Virus record (IMG/VR): IMGVR_UViG_3300042547_000361
Coordinates: 1-64,000 of that record
Source: a virus
Direction: 5' to 3' (one strand)
Length of the DNA stretch: 64,000 nucleotides
This document shows, one piece after another, positions 14,520-22,600 of this stretch. The notes below the pieces were generated by a model that was not told where the DNA came from, made no database searches, and was given only the letters and a program-made list of their open reading frames with translations. A program made the position numbers and the translations under genes. The first letter of the stretch is position 1; every line of letters starts with the position of its first letter.

Positions 14520-14726
14520 ATGAGCCAGAACCATGATACCGTCAAAAACGTGCTGGATGTGGTGGCAATCTTTAGCACTGTTGGCGCTTTTTTAAACATG
14601 CTCACGCCGCTGTTTGGCTTGATCGGCGCAATCGTTGGTGCCATGCGTATTTACGAGATGGCTACCGGGAAAGACTTTTACACGCTTTTCCGCAGAAAGA
14701 AAACTGACGATGCCAAGCAAGAGTAA
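14520..14726 (+). CDS. Small membrane protein (68 aa), holin-like candidate
   Basis: Residues about 8-45 form one long or two short hydrophobic segments (VLDVVAIFSTVGAFLNMLTP, then FGLIGAIVGAMRIYE) followed by a basic, then acidic tail (FRRKKTDD). Size and layout resemble small podovirus holins. A second, better holin candidate lies at 30288, so this may instead be a virion or membrane accessory. Confidence 0.5.
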   Translation: MSQNHDTVKNVLDVVAIFSTVGAFLNMLTPLFGLIGAIVGAMRIYEMATGKDFYTLFRRKKTDDAKQE

Positions 14727-15159
14727 GGCACAACACAACTTCATGGCGGCGGTGGCCAACAACCCCACGTTTGCCAAGAAGGCTGGCGTCCCACAGAGTG
14801 TTGGGCAGGAATTCGTTTCTGCTGACCGGGGCAAGAAGTTTGGGTCGGGTAGCCGTGCAAATGCGCAGGCCATCAACAAGCCCAAAACCAATCAAGGTGG
14901 ACAAGAGTTTTTTTCAAAAGGTGGTGATACTATGGCTTCCAAAATGAACGCAGGTTTTATGGCTATGATGGCCAAGAAAAAAGGCGCACCGGCTAAGAAG
15001 ATGGCTGGCGGCGGTATGACCACGGCCAAGATGGGCACCGTCAAAACGGCGGCTCCCAGCAAAGACGGCATGGCCACCAAAGGCAAGACCAAAGGCACGA
15101 TGGTCAAGATGTCCGGCAGCAAGCCCCTGGGCATGAAGTCTGGCGGAAAGACCTGCTGA
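14710..15159 (+). CDS. Small basic phage protein (149 aa), MPSKSKAQHNF type
   Basis: ATG 14710 overlaps the previous gene end by 17 bases. The first 50 residues (MPSKSKAQHNFMAAVANNPT, then VGQEFVSADRGKKFG) are a recurrent phage motif. The remainder is Met/Lys/Gly-rich (KKMAGGGMTTAKMG...) and low complexity. A second in-frame ATG at 14932 follows AAGGTGGTGATACT, so a shorter product is possible. Probably a virion-packaged basic protein; function unknown. Confidence 0.6.
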   Translation: MPSKSKAQHNFMAAVANNPTFAKKAGVPQSVGQEFVSADRGKKFGSGSRANAQAINKPKTNQGGQEFFSKGGDTMASKMNAGFMAMMAKKKGAPAKKMAGGGMTTAKMGTVKTAAPSKDGMATKGKTKGTMVKMSGSKPLGMKSGGKTC

Positions 15160-15171
15160 TAGGAGGCCGTC

Positions 15172-15453
15172 ATGGGCATTAGAATTGGCGACGTTTCTCC
15201 ATTGGCCGGTATGATGACCGGCAAAGGGGCTATGGGCAAACTCATATCCCAAGGTTTTGGTGGCGTCATACCTGCTGCAATTGCACGAGAGGCAATTAAG
15301 GAGCACGAGGCAGAAGCCGCCAAAGCTGCCCAGGCGGCTTCTGTGGGCAATGTCGGTTCCGTAGCCAAGCCTATGAAAAAGGGCGGCATGACGGCATCCA
15401 AGCGTGCTGATGGTATTGCGCAGCGGGGTAAGACTCGCGGAAAGATGTGCTGA
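15172..15453 (+). CDS. Small protein with KKGG..ASKRADGIAQRGKTRG tail (93 aa)
   Basis: ATG follows TAGGAGGCCGTC. The N-terminal part is Gly/Met/Ala-rich and hydrophobic, the middle an Ala/Glu helix. The last 27 residues (KKGGMTASKRADGIAQRGKT and RGKMC) are a motif found in small aquatic phage proteins. It ends in Cys, as does the protein before it. The role is unknown. Confidence 0.6.
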   Translation: MGIRIGDVSPLAGMMTGKGAMGKLISQGFGGVIPAAIAREAIKEHEAEAAKAAQAASVGNVGSVAKPMKKGGMTASKRADGIAQRGKTRGKMC

Positions 15454-15454
15454 C

Positions 15455-15730
15455 ATGAGGCCGAGCCGTGGGATGGGGGCGATCCTCCCGTCCAAAATGC
15501 CCGGCGGGGTTAAGAAGCCCCGTCGGGACGACACTGACTTCACGCAGTACGCCGAGGGTGGCAAGGTCAACGCGGCAGGCAACTACACCAAACCGGGTAT
15601 GCGCAAGTCGTTGTTTGAGTCGATCAAGTCGCAGGCTGTGCAGGGTACCGGCGCAGGTCAATGGAGCGCGAGAAAAGCGCAGCTTCTGGCCAAACAGTAC
15701 AAGGCCGCTGGCGGCGGGTATCGAGACTGA
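15455..15730 (+). CDS. Small basic protein, GNYTKPGMRK type (91 aa)
   Basis: ATG 15455 (MRPSRGMGAILPSKMPGG...) directly follows the previous stop. The C-terminal half NYTKPGMRKSLFESIKSQ and GQWSARKAQLLAKQYKAAGG is a strongly patterned motif seen in many marine and freshwater phages with no assigned role. Strong basic charge fits DNA contact within the virion. Confidence 0.65.
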   Translation: MRPSRGMGAILPSKMPGGVKKPRRDDTDFTQYAEGGKVNAAGNYTKPGMRKSLFESIKSQAVQGTGAGQWSARKAQLLAKQYKAAGGGYRD

Positions 15731-15731
15731 A

Positions 15732-15965
15732 ATGAAAGACCCGCAGCAGTCGCTCAAAGACTGGGGCGCTCAGAAGTGGCGCACTAAGTCCGGTAGGCCA
15801 TCATCTAAGACGGGTGAGCGGTATCTGCCTGAGAATGCCATCAAGGCGCTATCACCCGCTGAGTACGCTGCCACAACACGGGCTAAGCGGGCGGGCAAGA
15901 AGGCGGGCAAACAATTCGTTGCGCAGCCCAAGGGCATAGCTAAGAAAACGGCAGGGTATAGGTAA
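15732..15965 (+). CDS. DUF5872-like small basic protein (77 aa)
   Basis: ATG 15732 sits one base after the previous stop. The order KWRTKSGRPSSKTGERYLPE, ALSPAEYAATTRAKRAGKKA and a final AKKTAGYR is what I recall for DUF5872. The protein is Lys/Arg-rich. It completes a run of five tiny basic proteins between the capsid and neck genes. Confidence 0.65.
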   Translation: MKDPQQSLKDWGAQKWRTKSGRPSSKTGERYLPENAIKALSPAEYAATTRAKRAGKKAGKQFVAQPKGIAKKTAGYR

Positions 15966-16909
15966 TGGCAACCACATCCGGCGCAGCAGGTTTCAACCTC
16001 GATTTGACTGAGATCGTCGAGGAGGCGTTTGAGCGCGTGGGCTCTGAGATGCGCACGGGCTACGACCTGCGCACGGCCCGCCGTTCCATGAACCTGATGT
16101 TTGCCGACTGGGCCAACCGTGGCATCAACATGTGGACGTTTGAGCAGGGCACCATCCCGCTCATTCAAGGCTTAAACACCTACGCGCTGCCTACCGACAC
16201 GGTGGACCTGCTCGATCATGTGATTCGCACCCAGCCCAACCAGCAGTCCAATCAGGCTGACCTGACCATCACGCGTATCAGTGTTTCTACCTACGCAACA
16301 ATCCCAAATAAGCTGACGCAAGACCGGCCTATACAGCTCTGGGTGCAGCGGTTGGACGGTCAGATTTCTCCCACGGGATACACCTACCAGAGCGCGGACA
16401 CCGGAGCGCAGACCCTGACGCTCTCGTCTACGGCCAACTTGCCAACGCTGGGCTACCTAAACATCGGCACCGAGACGATCTACTACGGCTGGATCAACAG
16501 CAGCACGCAGCTTGGCGGCGTCTTCCGGGCGCAGAACGGCACCAGTCAGACCACCCCCGCTGTTGGCACTGCGGCGTACCTCAACAACACACCACGTATT
16601 ACGGTCTGGCCAACGCCGGATCAGGGCACTGTGGGCAACCCCACGTATCAGTTTGTGTACTGGCGCATGCGTCGGGTTCAGGATGCCGGTGGCGGTGTCA
16701 ACGTCATGGACGTTCCGTTCAGGTTCATCCCCTGCATGGTTGCGGGGCTGTCGTACTACATGGCGCTCAAGGTGCCCGGTGCACTGGATCGAATTCAGCT
16801 TCTCAAGCAGCAGTATGACGAGGCTTGGGACTTGGCCTCGCAGGAAGATCATGAGAAGGCGGCGGTGCGGTTTGTGCCGCGTAGGCAGTACATCGCTGGG
16901 GCGTTCTAA
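15965..16909 (+). CDS. Virion neck/tail structural protein (314 aa)
   Basis: Start overlaps the previous stop (TAATG). It begins with helices (DLTEIVEEAFERVGSEMRTG, DLRTARRSMNLMFADWANRG) typical of a conserved family in podovirus-like phages. Then comes a beta region, and a C-terminal helical part (LKVPGALDRIQLLKQQYDEA). An adaptor or tail-tube-type role in the neck is inferred from position and family recurrence. Confidence 0.6.
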   Translation: MATTSGAAGFNLDLTEIVEEAFERVGSEMRTGYDLRTARRSMNLMFADWANRGINMWTFEQGTIPLIQGLNTYALPTDTVDLLDHVIRTQPNQQSNQADLTITRISVSTYATIPNKLTQDRPIQLWVQRLDGQISPTGYTYQSADTGAQTLTLSSTANLPTLGYLNIGTETIYYGWINSSTQLGGVFRAQNGTSQTTPAVGTAAYLNNTPRITVWPTPDQGTVGNPTYQFVYWRMRRVQDAGGGVNVMDVPFRFIPCMVAGLSYYMALKVPGALDRIQLLKQQYDEAWDLASQEDHEKAAVRFVPRRQYIAGAF

Positions 16910-17337
16910 TGCCCAATCGGTTTTCATCCGGCAAGTATGCGATTGCACAGTGTGACCGCTGCAACTTTCGCTTCAAGCTCAAGGAGCTCAAGACCTACAC
17001 GCTCAAGACGAAGAACGTGAACATGTTGGTGTGCCCGGCTTGCTGGGACCCAGACCATCCACAGCTTCAGTTGGGTATGTACCCGGTGGAGGACCCGCAG
17101 GCAGTGCGCAACCCAAGGCCAGATATTACGTACCGGCTGGGCGGCAACAGTGGTTTGCAGATTTCAAACGTCAGCGGCACGGACCCAGATGAGGATGGTA
17201 CAGCCACCGGCGGCAGTCGGATATTTCAGTGGGGGTGGAACCCAGTGGGCGGATCAAGCTTTTTTGATGCTGCACTCACCCCAAACAACTTGGTTTTGAC
17301 TGTGAACCTTGGTACAGTTACGGTAGCAACGACATAA
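16909..17337 (+). CDS. Zinc-ribbon structural-module protein (142 aa)
   Basis: N-terminal CDRC (15-18) and CPAC (42-45) form a four-cysteine ribbon (CDRCNFRFKLKEL...VCPACWDPDHPQLQLGMYP). The rest, after DPQAVRNPRPD, is beta-rich and variable, ending in Val/Thr strands. This N-terminal half is common in aquatic phages beside neck genes. Zinc binding is inferred. TAATG overlap with the gene before. Confidence 0.65.
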   Translation: MPNRFSSGKYAIAQCDRCNFRFKLKELKTYTLKTKNVNMLVCPACWDPDHPQLQLGMYPVEDPQAVRNPRPDITYRLGGNSGLQISNVSGTDPDEDGTATGGSRIFQWGWNPVGGSSFFDAALTPNNLVLTVNLGTVTVATT

Positions 17338-17347
17338 GGAGTCAATC

Positions 17348-17512
17348 ATGGACGCGAAAAAAGCGGTGCATAAGCACGAGAAAGCCAAACACCCCGGTCA
17401 GCCGCTGACTAAAATGCGTGCTGGCGGCAAGACCAACAGCGACATGCTCAAGATGGGACGCAATATGGCCAAGATCGCCAACCAGAAATCCCCTGGCCGC
17501 AAAGGAGCCTGA
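17348..17512 (+). CDS. Very small basic protein (54 aa)
   Basis: ATG 17348 follows AAGGAGTCAATC; TGA at 17510-17512. Reads MDAKKAVHKHEKAKHPGQPL then KMRAGGKTNSDMLKMGRNMA. This Lys/His-rich pattern is known from small phage proteins next to neck genes. Function unknown. Confidence 0.6.
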   Translation: MDAKKAVHKHEKAKHPGQPLTKMRAGGKTNSDMLKMGRNMAKIANQKSPGRKGA

Positions 17513-17513
17513 A

Positions 17514-17714
17514 ATGGCTACATACAAGTCTCCTAAAAAGGTCGCCAATGTTGTGGTGGGTGAAGAGCCTGCCAAGACGACCATGCGCAAGGCCAACGTG
17601 TCTGTGGCCAACATCCGCAGCCAGGACTATCCGCCTATGAAAACCAGCGGCATCAAAATCCGTGGCACGGGCTGTGCCACTAAGGGCGTCATGGCTAGGG
17701 GCCCGATGGCATGA
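17514..17714 (+). CDS. Very small protein with RGTGCATKGVMARGPMA tail (66 aa)
   Basis: ATG 17514, two bases after the previous stop, uses the AAAGGAGCCTGAA in the end of that gene. It ends with IKIRGTGCATKGVMARGPMA, a tail repeatedly seen in tiny proteins of aquatic phage structural modules. The C-terminal GPMA overlaps the next start as ATGA. Confidence 0.6.
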   Translation: MATYKSPKKVANVVVGEEPAKTTMRKANVSVANIRSQDYPPMKTSGIKIRGTGCATKGVMARGPMA

Positions 17715-18433
17715 CCTACAACGAGTTGATCGCTGCGATCCAGTCGTACACGGAAAACACATTTCCAGATACGTACCTTGCCAGTGGAAGTGCGGTGTCT
17801 TCAACGACACAGCTCAATACTTTCATCAAGCAGGCGGAGCAGCGCATCTACAACACGGTCCAATTTCCCTCGCTGCGCAAGAACGTCACCGGCTCAACAT
17901 CACAGAACAACAAATATCTGTCTTGCCCCGGTGATTTTCTGGCTACGTACTCTTTGGCGGTGATTGATGCTTTGGGGTCGTACGAATACTTGCTCAACAA
18001 GGATGTGAACTTCATCCGGCAGGCGTACCCGCAACCCACGGACACGGCGATCCCCAAGTACTATGCGCTGTTTGGCCCGACTACGGCAGGGGCTGTAATC
18101 ACTGATGAACTGTCGTTCTTGCTTGGACCGACGCCGGATGCTGTTTACAGTGTCGAGCTGCACTACTATTACTACCCCGAGTCGATCACGACGGCATCCA
18201 GCGGTCAGACTTGGCTGGGTGACAACTTTGACTCCGTCTTGCTTTACGGTTCGCTGGTCGAGGCATATACGTTTATGAAGGGCGAAACTGACATGGTTGC
18301 GCTCTACGATGGCAAGTACAAAGAAGCGCTTGCGTTGGCCAAACGACTGGGTGATGGGCTGGAGCGCAGCGATGCGTACCGCAGCGGGCAGGCGCGTGTT
18401 ATGCCCTTGCCACAGAATAACGGGGTTCAGTGA
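17711..18433 (+). CDS. Adaptor-like neck protein (240 aa)
   Basis: Helical N-terminus (YNELIAAIQSYTENTFP, QLNTFIKQAEQRIYNTVQFP), a beta core with DFLATYSLAVIDALGSYEYL and NKDVNFIRQAYP, and a C-terminal helix (GKYKEALALAKRLGDGLERS). This order fits the phage adaptor family of the SU10 type that joins portal and tail. The name is given from memory of the family; position supports it. Confidence 0.6.
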   Translation: MTYNELIAAIQSYTENTFPDTYLASGSAVSSTTQLNTFIKQAEQRIYNTVQFPSLRKNVTGSTSQNNKYLSCPGDFLATYSLAVIDALGSYEYLLNKDVNFIRQAYPQPTDTAIPKYYALFGPTTAGAVITDELSFLLGPTPDAVYSVELHYYYYPESITTASSGQTWLGDNFDSVLLYGSLVEAYTFMKGETDMVALYDGKYKEALALAKRLGDGLERSDAYRSGQARVMPLPQNNGVQ

Positions 18434-18855
18434 TGGCCTTTACAGGCAACTACTCCTGCAACACGCTGCGGTCGGGCCTTGCCAACGGCACGATCAACTT
18501 CGCCACAGACACGTTCTATCTGGCGCTGTATACCAACACGGCTACGCTGGATCAGACGACTACCGCATACACCACGGTGGGCGAAGCCACGGGCGGCAAC
18601 TACGTTGCTGGGGGGCAGCTTGTTACGGCTACGATTGCAAGCCAGACCGCCGCTACGGGCAGCACCACGTATATCAACTTTTCGTCCCCTGCGTGGACGG
18701 GGAACATCACGGCTCGCGGCGCGTTGATCTACACTCCCGGCGACAACGGTGCGGTGTGTGTTCTTGACTTTGGGTCTGACAAAACCTCAACGACAACTTT
18801 TACTGTGCAGATGCCCGCAAACACAAGTACATCTGCTTTAATCCGCGTAACTTAA
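18433..18855 (+). CDS. Beta-rich virion surface protein (140 aa)
   Basis: ATG 18433 overlaps the previous TGA. Residues 1-45 (NYSCNTLRSGLANGTINFAT, FYLALYTNTATLD) and the C-terminal FTVQMPANTSTSALIRVT are typical of short Thr/Ala-rich phage surface or fibre-base proteins. Few charges. Role inferred only from composition and context. Confidence 0.55.
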   Translation: MAFTGNYSCNTLRSGLANGTINFATDTFYLALYTNTATLDQTTTAYTTVGEATGGNYVAGGQLVTATIASQTAATGSTTYINFSSPAWTGNITARGALIYTPGDNGAVCVLDFGSDKTSTTTFTVQMPANTSTSALIRVT

Positions 18856-18865
18856 GGAGCATCTC

Positions 18866-19441
18866 ATGTCTTACGAAATTGCAAAAGCCTCTGACTCCAT
18901 CTCTGGCGGTCTGATTGCTGGCACAAAAAACACCGAGGTGGCAAAAGCCACTGGCCGCTTCCGCATGGAATGCTATGACAAAGACGGCATCCTGAAATGG
19001 ACCGCTGAGTCCCAGAACCTTGTGGTCAACGTAGGTCTTCAGTACATGGCAGGCACGGCCCTGACCAGCACGACTCAGATCACCACTTGGTACATCGGCC
19101 TGTATGGCGCTGGTGCATCTAACACACCAGCCGCTGGTGACACCATGGCCTCCCACGCTGGCTGGACTGAAGTCACTCCGTACGCAGGCAATCGCCCAAC
19201 AGCTACCTTTGCCGCTGCTACCAACGCCAACCCCTCGGTAGTGACCAACACCGCATCCCCCGCTTCGTTTAGCATTAACGCTACTCAGACGGTGGGCGGT
19301 GCGTTCTTGACCAGCAACAACACCGCTGGTGGTTCCACTGGAACCCTGTTCTCGGCTGCTGATTTTCAATCGCCCGGTGACAGGAGTGTGGTGTCCGGAG
19401 ATACATTGAATGTTACCTACCAGTTTTCACTTGCAGGATGA
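18866..19441 (+). CDS. Beta-rich tail/fibre-associated protein (191 aa)
   Basis: AAGGAGCATCTC precedes the ATG. The sequence carries ECYDKDGILKWTAESQNLVV, GLQYMAGTALTSTTQITTWY and a Thr/Ala-rich end. The middle segment recurs in phage proteins near tail fibres. Probably a fibre-network or surface component. It shares with its neighbour a short hydrophobic end typical of oligomerising beta proteins. Confidence 0.55.
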   Translation: MSYEIAKASDSISGGLIAGTKNTEVAKATGRFRMECYDKDGILKWTAESQNLVVNVGLQYMAGTALTSTTQITTWYIGLYGAGASNTPAAGDTMASHAGWTEVTPYAGNRPTATFAAATNANPSVVTNTASPASFSINATQTVGGAFLTSNNTAGGSTGTLFSAADFQSPGDRSVVSGDTLNVTYQFSLAG

Positions 19442-19452
19442 TGGAGTAGGGG

Positions 19453-19635
19453 ATGCTCAAAATTGACTTCGAGTTTGACTCCCAGTACGGCGTCTTTCGG
19501 GACGCCCTTCATCTGCCTGAGAACCACGGCATGACCGACGCTGAGATTCAAGCAATGAAGCAGCAGCGGTTTGATAACTGGATTGCCATCGTCACTGCCC
19601 CGCCTGTTGAAGAAACTCCTCCAACTGAGGAGTAA
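19453..19635 (+). CDS. Small acidic protein before the giant adhesin (60 aa)
   Basis: ATG 19453 follows GGAGTAGGGG. The peptide (MLKIDFEFDSQYGVFRDALH...) ends with a Pro/Glu tail (PPVEETPPTEE). It resembles the short proteins that precede fibres in related phages; no function known. Confidence 0.55.
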   Translation: MLKIDFEFDSQYGVFRDALHLPENHGMTDAEIQAMKQQRFDNWIAIVTAPPVEETPPTEE

Positions 19636-19637
19636 AC

Positions 19638-22600
19638 ATGGATCGCTATTGGGTTGGTGGTACTGGCACTTGGAATACAAGCAGCACTACAAACTGGTCT
19701 GCTACCTCCGGCGGGGGTAGCGGTGCGTCTGTCCCGACCGTAGCGGATAGCGTTTTCTTTGACCAAGCGGGAACCTATACCGTTACCATGACGGGCGCAT
19801 TGGCCTGTCTGGACATCACGGTGTCAGCAGGTACAGTGACGTTTGCTACAGGTACAACCCCCACACTGAACGTTCGCGGCTCCATGTCACTGTTGGCCGG
19901 GACGGTTTGGAGCAGTACAGGAACGATCACTTTTAGCTCTACCACAACAGGCCGCACAGTTACGACTAACGGCGTAACAATTTCTGGGGTAATTGATTTC
20001 AATGGAGTTGGTGGTGGCTGGACGCTTGGCAGTGCGTTGTCTACATCTGCACTTGCTAATATCGGTGTAACAGTCACGGCAGGAACATTTGATACTGGAA
20101 ATTACAATTTAACTGCAAGGTTTTTTTCCTCTAGTAATTCAAATACTCGTACTGTTAATCTTGGTTCTAGCACGATAACCCTCAACAACGATACTGCAAC
20201 AAGTATAAGCTTTTTAACTTCTACAGGGTTGACTTTTAATGCGGGCACATCAAGTTTTGTTATAACCACCCCCGGAACAGTAAATGGTGGCGGACAAACT
20301 TTTTACAATATAAGTTTTACCAGTACAAGTTCGGCGAACGTCAGAGCAATTACCGGTGCAAACACGTTCAACAATCTTGCCATAACCGGACCCTCATCCG
20401 CTGGCGTAGTCAACGTCACTTTCGCCGCCCAACAAACCATCAACGGCACACTGTCCACCACAGGCACAGCAGGTAACAGGCGCGTTTTCTTTGCTTCTGC
20501 CACTTACGGCATCTCACAAGACCTTGTGGTCAACTCTACCCCCAGCCTGACAGACGCAGATTTCCGTGGCCTGTACGTCCGTGGCACAGCAGCCCCCATC
20601 AGCGGAACACGCATCGGCAATCGCGGTGAGTGCAGGGGCATCACGTTTGATGCGCCTAAGATTGTTTACGCAAACTTAGTTTTGAGTTCATTTTATGAAA
20701 ACATTTGGGCAACGTCATCTGGCGGAACTCCCTCACTTGTTAATTTCCCTTTGCCGCAAGATACTGCCATTATAAACAATGCTAGTGGTAACTCAGGCTT
20801 TTCAATTGGCTTTAACATTAACTATATTCCAACACTGGATATGTCTTTGCGTACAACGGCATTGTCCTTTAGTTTTGGCAATACAACTACAGCATATGGA
20901 AATTTTGTAGCGGGGTCTGGTGTAACTTTTAGCGGTTCTAACTCTGTCACCTTCTCCGGCGGCACAACCCAAACCATCACCAGCGCAGGTAAAACATTTT
21001 CCTGCCCCATCACCGTAGATACCTACGGCGGCACAGTACAGCTTGCTGATGCGTTAAACATTGGGTCAAGCTCGCTGACGGTGACAAACGGTACGTTTAC
21101 TACGGCGGGGTATGCGGTAACAGCGGGAACTTTATCGTCTAGCAACAGCAACGTCAGAACAATTAACCTTGGCGCGAGTGTGTTGACATTAACGCTAAGT
21201 GGCGGTTCGCCAGTAAACTTTACTACATCAACAAATTTAACTTTAAATACTGGAACGTCTCAAGTCACACTAACTTCATCATCAGCGTTTAATTTTCATG
21301 GTGGAGGATTGATTTTTTACAATGTGGCGCTTACAGGAACATCCTCAGTAACACACAATTTCACTGGCGCAAATACGTTTAACAATCTTACTTATACAGC
21401 ACCAGCATCTGTTGGCCTGACGGGATGCAATTTTTCCGCCAACCAAACCATCAACGGCACACTGACCTGTGCTGGCGCATCAGCAGTACGGCGCATCTTC
21501 TTGCGGTCTGAAACAATAGGCACTCCGCGCACCCTGACGGTCAACGCCATCTCTGCCACTGACTGCGACTTCCGCGACATTATTCTTGCTGGCACAGCAT
21601 CAGGTGCATCACCCACTCGGGCTGGTAACTGCGGCGGCAATACGGGCATCACATTCCCTGCTGCCAAGACGGTGTACTGGAACCTTGCAGGCGCTCAAAA
21701 CTGGAGTGCAACAGCATGGGCACCGGGGTCTGGTGGATTGCCTGACATCAACAACTTCCCACTGGCACAAGACACTGCTGTGTTTGATGAAGCCGCTGGC
21801 AGCGTAACCGGAACCATCACAATTAACGCCGCATGGAACATCGGCACGTTTGACGCTTCACTGCGTACCAGTGCAATGACGCTGAGTACCAGCACAAACG
21901 CCCCCGTTGTTTACGGCGACTGGAAGTTTGGCACCGGCGTTACGTCATCCAGCACCACAGGCACAATTAATTTTGTCAAAAACGGCACCCAAACCATCAC
22001 CAGCAACGGCGTTCAGTTTGGCTGTCCTGTAACAATCAACCACCCACTTGCAAACGTCCAGCTTGCTGATGCGCTGTCTTTTGCTGCAACAAGAACATTG
22101 ACGTTAAACGCAGGGACGTTTGATGCTGTCACTTACAACGTGACAACAAGCCAGTTTGCCAATAATTCCTCATCCAACACGGTAAGAATGGGTTCAGGTA
22201 CTTGGACATTATTTGGTTCTGGAACTGTTTGGAATATGAATGGCTCGCCAACACTTATTGTTGGCACATCAACAATTGTTCTTTCAGACACATCAACATC
22301 GTCAAGAACTTTTGTTGGAGGTAGTCTTTACTACAACAAATTAACCATTGGTGGCGCAACAGGAACATCAACGCTTACTATCAATAACAACAATACATTT
22401 GGGGAACTTGCCGCCACCAAAACGGTGGCGCACACAATTGATTTTGGAACAACCATACAGACCTTTGGCAAATGGTCTGTAACAGGCACAGCGGGTAACG
22501 TAGTAACAATTACAGGTACAAGCACCACAAACGTCATTGCTGGCCCTGCTGTTACTGGTGTTGATTACTTGGCAATGGGTACTTGGGGTATTTCCACAAC

